DNA of 5,514 bases from UBA1672 sp964351365 (GTDB lineage Bacteria; Pseudomonadota; Alphaproteobacteria; Micavibrionales; Micavibrionaceae). Position 1 is the stretch's first letter; the number at the start of each line of letters is the position of its first letter. The position numbers and the translations under genes are program-made. The notes under the pieces are model-generated. The model worked only from the letters and a program-made list of their open reading frames with translations, had not been told where the DNA came from and did no database searches. The DNA is taken from assembly GCA_964351365.1 (NCBI GenBank), contig CAYGNP010000034.1, positions 1 to 5,514 of the forward strand. The letters run 5' to 3'. Shown piece after piece: positions 1 through 5,514 of this stretch.

Positions 1-82
1 TCACCCCGAAAGGGGCTTAAATTAACAAAAGTCGCGCTTCAAAATAGAATCCACCCTTTTAATTTTGGTTGTGCTGTGTGAT
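1..82. other. Intergenic stretch left of the operon
   Basis: This is the stretch downstream of the last minus-strand gene. I see no gene in it. It is AT-rich except for a short GC hairpin at its far left. On the plus strand a few sense codons run into a TAA at 18-20, which could be the very end of a plus-strand gene cut by the window edge. Five codons are too few to support that. Confidence 0.5.
4..15. terminator. Short CCCC/GGGG hairpin, possible weak terminator
   Basis: Four C's at 4-7 pair with four G's at 12-15. The loop is GAAA on the plus strand (a GNRA tetraloop) and TTTC on the minus strand, where one G-U pair can extend the stem. It lies about 70 nt beyond the stop of the last operon gene, where a transcription end would be expected. 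No T-run follows on either strand within the window, and on the minus strand the window ends just after the stem. It may be a terminator, the edge of a longer structure, or chance. Confidence 0.3.
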
Positions 83-832
83 CTATCGTTCGATTAGAAT
101 CGTGAAATAGATGTTTCCGTAGCCGCCGGTTTGGGTGAAGCAGCCGCTTACCTTTCCTTGCAGTTCTGTTGCCTCGTCGAAGAGGGGCTCAGACGTTAAT
201 GTGTTTTCAAAATTCCAGTAACCATCGCCGCTTGTGGCGGTTTTGCCCTGGGAGTTGCTTGCTTCTGGCGTTAACGTTGCGGGTGCGGGAAGGTTTAGTT
301 TCTGGTTGATGACTTCGCATACGGTATTGTTCAAATGGATAATTTCAAGCACAAGGTCTTCGGCGTCTGTGCCGCTGCCCACGGCGGAGACGCGGTAAAA
401 AGCGGGGTGGCCGTGGCGCGGGAGAGTTGTGGAAAAGCCAAGCGTGTGTTCGTCGGCGGCAGATTCAAAAGTTGTTTCGCGCACGCGGCCGCCTTGCGAT
501 GAGAAGACTCTGCATGTGTCGTCCGTGCAATTCGGGTTGGCGTCCCATGGCGCGGGGGTTGTGGATTGGTGGCGTGAGAAAATGTCGGAGGAGAAATCGA
601 TGTCGCTTTCGGAGATGCCCTTGCGGCGCAGGCGGTCGACTTCGCGGGCGATCTGGGCGCTGTAGGCCATGATTTCGCTGGCGGCGAGTTCGGCCTGGCG
701 GTCTGTGATTGTGCTCGTTGAGCTGCCGCGCATGGAGCGTGAGACGGTGAAGGCAAGGGCCGCGAATAACACAACGGTGAGCAGGATATAGAAGAAGGCA
801 CTGCCGGTTTGGGTTTTATTCCGCACTGTCAT
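83..832 (-). CDS. Pilin-like membrane-anchored protein, last gene of the T4SS operon
   Basis: This is a 249-aa protein of unknown function. Residues 1-10 are polar and basic and end in Thr-Gly. One hydrophobic segment follows at about 12-30, then a likely helix continues through 41-76. This layout resembles a type IV pilin or pseudopilin, but the position that is Glu5 in classical pilins is Tyr here. The C-terminal part looks like a beta-rich exported domain with four Cys (102, 107, 172, 231), which could form disulfides in the periplasm. The start is uncertain. ATG at 830-832 is taken, but an AGGA at 832-835 is better placed for the in-frame GTG at 824-826, which would give 247 aa. Either start lies inside the end of dotL (overlap of 17 or 11 nt), which suggests translational coupling. 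The frame stays open much further upstream, but only because it shadows the repetitive dotL tail. A role in the type IVB apparatus is inferred from gene position. Confidence 0.7.
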   Translation of the reverse strand: MTVRNKTQTGSAFFYILLTVVLFAALAFTVSRSMRGSSTSTITDRQAELAASEIMAYSAQIAREVDRLRRKGISESDIDFSSDIFSRHQSTTPAPWDANPNCTDDTCRVFSSQGGRVRETTFESAADEHTLGFSTTLPRHGHPAFYRVSAVGSGTDAEDLVLEIIHLNNTVCEVINQKLNLPAPATLTPEASNSQGKTATSGDGYWNFENTLTSEPLFDEATELQGKVSGCFTQTGGYGNIYFTILIER

Positions 833-3434
833 CCTGATCCGGTTTCTTTTGGAAAATGGCCGGTTTTGCCGGTTTGTCTTTTGCTGGTTCATCATCAGAT
901 TTTGGTGATTCGGCTTTGGGTTTTTCCTGCTCTTTGGGCTCAGGTTTTTGTTCAGGTTTCTTTTCTTCTGCAGGTTTTGCGCCAAAGATAGATGGTTTGG
1001 CGGGTGCGTCCGCTTTTTCGGGTTCGGCTTTTGGTGTTTCCGCAGGTTTTGTTTCAGGTGCAGGCTGTTTGTTTTCTGGAGGTTTGCCGCCAAAAATTGC
1101 CGGTTTGACAACAGGATCTTTGAGCACTCTTTGTTGAGGTGCGGTTGGCTCTTCTTTCTTGGGTGTGCCGACAAGACTGTCCTTGATTTGTAGCGCAGCT
1201 TTTTTAAGAGCATCATCTGGTGAAGATGTTTGTGGCGTTTCTGGTTTTTGTTCAGGTGCAGAAGGTTTCGCGCCAAAAATACTTGGTTTCGCAGTGCCTG
1301 TTGCGGATGATGTTTCAGCAGGCGGTTTGGGTGCAGCAGGCTGCTGAGGCTGTTCCGGCGCTGGCGGTGTTTGCGGCGTCTGCTCTGGTGGTTTTTCTGC
1401 GGCGCGCGGTGGAGGCGAGGCGAGTTGCGTCGGTTGATGCGATGATGGGGGCGGTATATCGCCTGAGAGTGCGTGGATCATCACAAGGGATGCAATCCCG
1501 GCATCGACAGGATTGATAGAGGGTTTATTGTGTTTGACGAAGCCGTCATTCATGGCAGCGATTTCGTCGGACGTTTCTATGGCGACTTCTGCGCGCTTGG
1601 CTGTCCAGGTTTTATTGACCATAAGGTCGCGCAGTTTGGTAATGGCGCCTGCGTGTTTAACCAAGGTTTCATCCGGTGCGGGCAGAGACATAAAGCGTGT
1701 GACACGCATAGCTTTTGCGAAGCCGGGGTTTGAATAGAAGACAGCGCAATCCACAACCGTTTCGCCGAAGGTAATGACAGCTTGACCTTCCTTGAAGCCG
1801 CGCAATCCATCATAGCTGGCGCGCGGGCGGAGCTGCACGCCGGCCTGGCGTGTATCGTGATAGGCGCCGAGATCGCCGCTGCCGGACATTTGGAAGCCGG
1901 AGACCTCTGTAACCATGGCACTGCCCACAGTTTTTTCGAAGAATTCTTTAGTTTCGGTCGGGTCTTCGAGTTTGCCGAAGAGTTTGATGTTACAGTTCGC
2001 GGTAATGGAGTTTGCTTCTTCGCGCACACGTTTTTTCATCGCAGGTAAATCCTGTCCGGCGAAAACCAGAGAGAAGCCAAGAGAACGCGCCTGAGCGGCC
2101 ATAACGGCCATCCCCTCGGCGACGTAATATCCAACCTCATCGAATACAGTCATGAACGGTGTTGAGGAGTGGGTGGGTTTGTTTTCAATAACGGATGCGG
2201 AGTCACCCTCCACTGTTGAGCCAAGTGTTGAGCCCATCATCCCCTTAATGGAGGCGGAGACAATTTTACCAAGGTTCGCGACCTCATCCCCCGATTTTTC
2301 GAGGGCGGGCACGAGAACGACCAGAATGCGGCGGTTGAGGACAACATCGACCATGTCCACATCGGCGGCTTGGGTGTCGAAAATATAGCCGTAATCATCG
2401 CCGAGTGATTGAAGCGAGCGGGTGAACTGCATGGCCAGATAGCCGTGCTGCTGGCTGGCGGTTTCAGTATTATATTGCGGCGTATCGGGGCCGGGTGGTT
2501 TGACTTTACCCTGATCGTCATAGGCATCCTGAATGAAGCCGGGGAGTGTATCAAGGTAGGATATTAACCCATCGCGGACTTCTTTTGGAATGGCGTCATC
2601 GCGCGAGAGTTTGATGACATTGTTGAGTGAGAGGTAATTCCGGATTGTACGCACAGAGAGCGGCACTTCCTGATTATCGCGTTTCCATGTCAGGGCGGGC
2701 ATCATAGCGCCGACGAGGGAGACCGCACGTTCTTTCCACATGGCGTTGTCGCCGCCGCTTTCCGGCATTAAGCTGACAAGCATGTTGGTCAGGTAAGATG
2801 CCGAGCCGGAAGAGAATGGGTTCATGGTGTTTGATGGAGCCTGTATGTCGGCGTTTCCGGTCATGTAGTTCAGGACGAGCAAATCGTCGTCGCGGCCGAA
2901 TCTGCGCACCAGTGAGGACAGGGACGACCAGAGATCCGTATCTGCTTTACCGTCAATAAAAACAAAGCCGGATCCCCAGGTCATGGCGTTGGTCACCAGA
3001 GATTTCAGGCCTTCGGTTTTACCTGAGCCCGTGGTTCCGAGGTAAAGGAAATGTGTTCTGATATCATTGTTGGTGAACCAGACTTCTTCATTCGTTTTTT
3101 CGACATTTCCGAGGTATAATATGCCCTCTGCGTTACCTTTTTTCCCGCCGCGGCCGTTGTTTTTATCCTTATATTTACTGCCTAGAGGCAGTTTAAAGGC
3201 GAGGCTACGGTCGCGGGAGATAAGCCAGAGGAAGTAGATCGCCATTATAAGCAATATTAAATCGGCAAAAGTTAGCATCCATTCGTTGACATAGATTGAC
3301 ATCGCGGCGATGACAAATATTGCAACGGTGTAGGATGGGTTTTGAAGGCCATCAGAAATACGCATGGAAAGCGGGCGGATATCCCGCAAGATGGCCTCAT
3401 GCTTATGTTCGTATTTCCGTTGATTTAATGCCAT
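816..3434 (-). CDS. dotL: DotL/IcmO type IVB coupling ATPase with repeat-bearing tail
   Basis: This is an inner-membrane type IV coupling protein of the VirD4/FtsK-like class, DotL/IcmO branch (TrbC in IncI plasmids). In this family it receives substrates and drives them into the secretion channel by ATP hydrolysis. Two membrane segments lie at about 35-52 and 53-72. The Walker A motif GTTGSGKT is at 133-140, the Walker B region FMTVFDEVGYY at 427-437 (Asp432, Glu433), and a GQD motif at 460-462, so the ATPase looks intact. The protein is 872 aa; Legionella DotL is about 783 aa. The extra length is a Pro/Lys/Glu-rich tail from about residue 660 with four KP[S/A]IFxxKP repeats. In Legionella the corresponding end binds DotN, IcmS-IcmW and LvgA. 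The gene starts 10 nt after the previous stop; the only SD-like match is AGG at 3448-3450, overlapping that stop and rather distant. Its 3' end overlaps the pilin-like gene. The family call is secure, while the substrate (protein or DNA) is unknown. Confidence 0.93.
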   Translation of the reverse strand: MALNQRKYEHKHEAILRDIRPLSMRISDGLQNPSYTVAIFVIAAMSIYVNEWMLTFADLILLIMAIYFLWLISRDRSLAFKLPLGSKYKDKNNGRGGKKGNAEGILYLGNVEKTNEEVWFTNNDIRTHFLYLGTTGSGKTEGLKSLVTNAMTWGSGFVFIDGKADTDLWSSLSSLVRRFGRDDDLLVLNYMTGNADIQAPSNTMNPFSSGSASYLTNMLVSLMPESGGDNAMWKERAVSLVGAMMPALTWKRDNQEVPLSVRTIRNYLSLNNVIKLSRDDAIPKEVRDGLISYLDTLPGFIQDAYDDQGKVKPPGPDTPQYNTETASQQHGYLAMQFTRSLQSLGDDYGYIFDTQAADVDMVDVVLNRRILVVLVPALEKSGDEVANLGKIVSASIKGMMGSTLGSTVEGDSASVIENKPTHSSTPFMTVFDEVGYYVAEGMAVMAAQARSLGFSLVFAGQDLPAMKKRVREEANSITANCNIKLFGKLEDPTETKEFFEKTVGSAMVTEVSGFQMSGSGDLGAYHDTRQAGVQLRPRASYDGLRGFKEGQAVITFGETVVDCAVFYSNPGFAKAMRVTRFMSLPAPDETLVKHAGAITKLRDLMVNKTWTAKRAEVAIETSDEIAAMNDGFVKHNKPSINPVDAGIASLVMIHALSGDIPPPSSHQPTQLASPPPRAAEKPPEQTPQTPPAPEQPQQPAAPKPPAETSSATGTAKPSIFGAKPSAPEQKPETPQTSSPDDALKKAALQIKDSLVGTPKKEEPTAPQQRVLKDPVVKPAIFGGKPPENKQPAPETKPAETPKAEPEKADAPAKPSIFGAKPAEEKKPEQKPEPKEQEKPKAESPKSDDEPAKDKPAKPAIFQKKPDQDDSAE
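832..835 (-). promoter_or_regulatory. Shine-Dalgarno AGGA inside the end of dotL
   Basis: On the minus strand AGGA overlaps the first base of the candidate ATG (830-832) and sits five nt ahead of the in-frame GTG at 824-826. Upstream of the ATG itself there is only a loose GGA-type match. This favours the GTG as the true start, although GTG is the rarer start codon. The site decides between a 249-aa and a 247-aa product. Confidence 0.4.
840..1289 (-). repeat. Four KP[S/A]IFxxKP repeats in the DotL tail
   Basis: Four near-identical nonapeptides are encoded at 1263-1289 (residues 716-724, KPSIFGAKP), 1080-1106 (777-785, KPAIFGGKP), 972-998 (813-821, KPSIFGAKP) and 840-866 (857-865, KPAIFQKKP, the most diverged and close to the C-terminus). 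They are separated by variable Pro/Glu/Lys-rich linkers, with starts 61, 36 and 44 residues apart. The Ile-Phe core is the only consistently hydrophobic spot in the disordered-looking tail, apart from a possible helix at 741-755. This is the pattern of a repeated short linear binding motif. The DNA copies differ at third codon positions and the linkers are not repeated, so this is not a simple tandem DNA repeat. Confidence 0.85.
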
Positions 3435-3444
3435 GAGTGCGAGG

Positions 3445-4008
3445 TTACCTGTTGTTTAAAAAATCATCCGCGGAGACTGGCACGCCGGCAGATTCACGGG
3501 CGTTACCTAAGTTTTCGGCAGTTAATGATGCTGACTGGTTTTGAACGCCTCCACTTTCGCCGATGCGCCCTGGCCCTGCTGCGGACATGATCCATATAAG
3601 GACCAGAACAAATACGAGAGCAGCAGCAAGCATAGCGCCTAGCTTGTCTGATTTTTTATTGCTGTCTTGTGTGGTTGCATTTTTGTCCGGCGATGATTTT
3701 ATCAAAGGGCGGTTGATTTGCCCGTGCCCGTTTTGTAATGCGGCAGAGGTTTGCATTAATATCTCAACAGCACTTTCTTTGTCATCGAAGGGGGCTATTT
3801 CATCGAGTGTGCCATCTTGCGTTTTTAGAATGAGGGCAAAGTTTTTTGCTTTCTTGTTTTCTTGCACTGTAAAGGCAGCAGATTGCGCTTTTTCAATATC
3901 CATCTGCCATACAACAGGTGTTTGCGCGGTCGGCAATGAGAGGATGAGCTTTCCATCGACTATTTTCACACTAGATGTGAGAGCGTTTGATTTTTCTGTT
4001 TTTGCCAT
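3445..4008 (-). CDS. Single-pass membrane protein between DotM and DotL genes, unknown function
   Basis: I do not recognise this 187-aa protein. Residues 12-92 alternate short hydrophobic and polar stretches (roughly VKIVDGKLILSL, then PVVWQMDI, then FALILKT) and end in a likely helix. This suggests a small beta-rich cytoplasmic domain, perhaps PH-like in fold, but that is a guess. A polar linker at 93-121 ends in NKKSDK, followed by one strong membrane segment at about 124-144. Positive charge before the segment predicts the N-terminus inside and a short Ser/Gly/Asn-rich tail of about 43 residues in the periplasm. AGGA on the minus strand at 4015-4018, six nt from the ATG, supports the start. 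It lies 29 nt after dotM and 10 nt before dotL, so it is probably co-transcribed and may act with the coupling complex. IncI plasmids also carry a gene (trbB) between their dotM and dotL counterparts, but TrbB is thioredoxin-like and this protein has no CxxC motif and no cysteine at all. Confidence 0.85.
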   Translation of the reverse strand: MAKTEKSNALTSSVKIVDGKLILSLPTAQTPVVWQMDIEKAQSAAFTVQENKKAKNFALILKTQDGTLDEIAPFDDKESAVEILMQTSAALQNGHGQINRPLIKSSPDKNATTQDSNKKSDKLGAMLAAALVFVLVLIWIMSAAGPGRIGESGGVQNQSASLTAENLGNARESAGVPVSADDFLNNR

Positions 4009-4014
4009 GATTTT

Positions 4015-4018
4015 TCCT
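4015..4018 (-). promoter_or_regulatory. Ribosome binding site AGGA for the 187-aa gene
   Basis: AGGA on the minus strand is separated by six nt from the ATG at 4006-4008, within an A-rich leader. It is the best-placed Shine-Dalgarno match in the operon and fixes this start. Its strength relative to the dotM and dotL starts suggests that the small protein is translated well. Confidence 0.7.
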
Positions 4019-4037
4019 GTTTTTTTCTTGTTATGTG

Positions 4038-5258
4038 TTACACAGCCTCTTTAATGCCACGTTTTTTGGAGTTACTGTAATCGAGCTGCGGGATTGGCCG
4101 TGCTCGGCGAGAGCTCATATACTCTATTATTGTCTCCAGAGCGCCGTCAATCTTAGGGACTGGGATTGGCCGTTGGGTCAAGCGTTCTGCCTTGAAATGT
4201 GCCATTGCGCCAAGGGCTTCTGTGTGGAAGGACTGGCGGCCCATATTATTTAAAGGATACCACAGGTTTCTATCGTAGGCGCGCAACCACACGAAATGTG
4301 CAGGCGCCATAACGCCGCCTTCTTCGCGAGCATATTGTAGGGCACGCATTAATGCCGTTGTTTCATAAGCGTGGCGGTTGGCTTGTGCCAGAGTGCCTGC
4401 AGACAAATTTTTATCACCCAGAATTTTACGAGCGTCTTTCAGGAGTTTGCTATCACGGGAGAGTTTCAATCCTTCTTTTGAGGACCAGCATTTTGCAACG
4501 CGGCCTATCATTTCATCGGCATCAACACGCTTGCGCGAGGCTTTCAGGCAAAAAGCAGCTAGAAGAATTTGTTTGTAGGGGTCGAGGTTGTTTGCGCCAC
4601 GCCATGGTTTTCCCAGTTGTGCTGTGAAGGCCTTTGCGATCATTTCAACTGTCTCAGGCGCGTTAATTTTCCCGTCTTTGGGATTTATGTTATTGTATGC
4701 CAGCCATTCTTCCGGGCCAAGGGCTTCGGCAAAGCTGGGTAGTTCAGCCGGAACGGGTGCTCCTGGGGGCCGGGGGGGCTGAGTGGCCGGGTTGAAGCGG
4801 ACAAATGGAGTAATCACGGGGAACATTTTTGATTGATGTTCGATGAGTTGCTCCAGGCCCATGCGTTTTCTGTTGTTCGTGCCGGGGCCCATGAATATGC
4901 ACCACAGGGCGCCCGCACCCAGGATTGACATGATTGGCACTTTAAGAGGTTGCATCGCAAAAGCGCTGAACATGGACAGGTGGTCGTAGTTCATTTTGCC
5001 CTTCTCATATTGGGGTGTTCTTTCAAATCCAGTCTGGAAGGGTATCTCTTTTCCCTTATAATTTATGATATAGTCTGGGTCAATGAACCAGGAGACAAGC
5101 CACATCTCCGAATATCGAATCCAACGCACCATATCGCGGATTTCATGGTCGAAAAAGAACCAGAAAATCCAGATCAGAACAGCAAAGATCATGAGCATCA
5201 GCCCCCAGCCAATGCCGTTTTCGTAAAGTGTATCGCCCGATTGTTGCCCGCCCTGCAT
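4038..5258 (-). CDS. dotM: DotM/IcmP type IVB coupling-complex protein
   Basis: DotM (IcmP; TrbA in IncI plasmids) is the inner-membrane partner of the DotL coupling ATPase. In Legionella its cytoplasmic domain binds substrates with acidic Glu-rich signals. This protein is 406 aa, slightly longer than the roughly 380 aa of Legionella DotM. Membrane segments lie at about 17-36 and 104-124, with an intervening region at 38-103 that is rich in Trp, Tyr and charged residues. The cytoplasmic domain carries the family signature at 321-342, HFVWLRAYDRNLWY followed by LNNMGRQ. Residues 157-174 form a Pro-rich stretch just after the membrane part, ahead of the conserved-looking GPEEW at 181-185. The ATG at 5256-5258 lacks a clear Shine-Dalgarno; the leader before it is A-rich. 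It is the first gene of the apparent operon, next to an AT-rich upstream region. The domain call is firm, the start less so. Confidence 0.88.
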   Translation of the reverse strand: MQGGQQSGDTLYENGIGWGLMLMIFAVLIWIFWFFFDHEIRDMVRWIRYSEMWLVSWFIDPDYIINYKGKEIPFQTGFERTPQYEKGKMNYDHLSMFSAFAMQPLKVPIMSILGAGALWCIFMGPGTNNRKRMGLEQLIEHQSKMFPVITPFVRFNPATQPPRPPGAPVPAELPSFAEALGPEEWLAYNNINPKDGKINAPETVEMIAKAFTAQLGKPWRGANNLDPYKQILLAAFCLKASRKRVDADEMIGRVAKCWSSKEGLKLSRDSKLLKDARKILGDKNLSAGTLAQANRHAYETTALMRALQYAREEGGVMAPAHFVWLRAYDRNLWYPLNNMGRQSFHTEALGAMAHFKAERLTQRPIPVPKIDGALETIIEYMSSRRARPIPQLDYSNSKKRGIKEAV

Positions 5259-5461
5259 GGTCTAAACTTTTTTCTATCTAACAGTAAGTATTGCATTTTA
5301 TATAATACGCACACAGATTAACAGAAAATACTATAAAAAACCAAGTGTTAACATTAAAAGTTTGACCAAAATTTTTGCGGATATGCGCTTTTGTGCTGGA
5401 CAAGGGGTGTATGCTCGTATAGTAAATTCTTCGGAATGGATGTTTATTTTAAGTGATATGT
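5259..5461. other. AT-rich divergent intergenic region, likely promoter zone
   Basis: No gene is visible here. The region separates the minus-strand operon from the plus-strand tRNA and must hold promoters for both if they are transcribed from here. For the operon, minus-strand candidates for a -10 box are TATAGT at 5330-5335 and TATTAT or TATAAA within 5297-5307, but none has a convincing -35 box at a usual distance. The sequence TAACA recurs on the plus strand at 5279, 5319 and 5349, and the last copy lies within the palindrome TGTTAACA (5346-5353). Confidence 0.4.
5397..5423 (+). promoter_or_regulatory. Candidate sigma70-type promoter of the tRNA-Thr gene
   Basis: TGGACA at 5397-5402 resembles a -35 box and TATAGT at 5418-5423 matches the -10 consensus at five of six positions. 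The spacer is 15 bp, shorter than the usual 17. Transcription would begin near 5430, about 30 nt before the mature tRNA 5' end, which is a normal leader length. Confidence 0.4.

Positions 5462-5514
<53 letters not shown>

Noticed and set aside
856..1137. Plus-strand Gly/Phe/Ser-rich open frame of 93 aa
   Set aside because: It is the antisense shadow of the Pro/Lys-rich DotL tail and its repeats. It has no independent coding character.
833..1276. In-frame upstream extension of the pilin-like frame to a 397-aa protein
   Set aside because: The extension is His/Asn/Lys/Gln-rich low complexity produced by reading the repetitive dotL tail out of frame. The prepilin-like N-terminus begins only at 832 or 826.
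840..1289. Repeats as a CRISPR array or tandem DNA repeat
   Set aside because: The repeats are coding, differ at synonymous positions, and are spaced irregularly by 108-183 nt with coding linkers.
3563..4054. Plus-strand open frame of 163 aa opposite the 187-aa gene
   Set aside because: It is a Cys- and Ser-rich antisense shadow. The minus-strand frame has a good ribosome binding site, a clear membrane segment and operon spacing.

Overview
The window looks like a chromosomal piece of an alphaproteobacterium-like genome. It carries the coupling-protein part of a type IVB (Dot/Icm, IncI-like) secretion or conjugation system. The taxonomic guess rests on overall protein character and on a tRNA-Thr(UGU) of ordinary bacterial form, and it is weak. 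The identification of the secretion system is strong, because two of its most recognisable parts are present and intact.

Layout: everything except the tRNA is on the minus strand and is read from right to left. After a short AT-rich upstream region (5259-5461) comes a DotM/IcmP homologue (4038-5258, 406 aa). It is followed 29 nt later by an unrecognised single-pass membrane protein (3445-4008, 187 aa). Ten nt after that comes a DotL/IcmO coupling ATPase (816-3434, 872 aa). The last gene encodes a pilin-like, N-terminally anchored protein (83-832, 249 aa) whose start lies inside the end of dotL. The tight spacing and the final overlap suggest one operon. Divergently, on the plus strand at the right edge, lies the 5' part of a tRNA-Thr gene (5462-5514), cut by the window end. 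The left 82 bases hold only a short GC hairpin.

How the genes may work together: in Legionella, DotL (an FtsK/VirD4-like ATPase) and DotM form the inner-membrane coupling complex that selects substrates and feeds them to the type IVB channel. Here the same pair is separated by a small membrane protein that is a natural candidate for an extra coupling-complex subunit. The DotL homologue ends in a long Pro/Lys/Glu-rich tail of about 210 residues that carries four copies of a nonapeptide of the form KP[S/A]IFxxKP. In Legionella the corresponding end of DotL is the docking platform for adaptors (DotN, IcmS, IcmW, LvgA), so the repeated motif may be a lineage-specific docking site. The pilin-like protein may be a surface or periplasmic accessory of the same apparatus, but that is inference from gene position only.

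The most original material is the repeat-bearing DotL tail, the unrecognised protein in the DotM-DotL gap, and the overlapping pilin-like gene with an atypical N-terminus.
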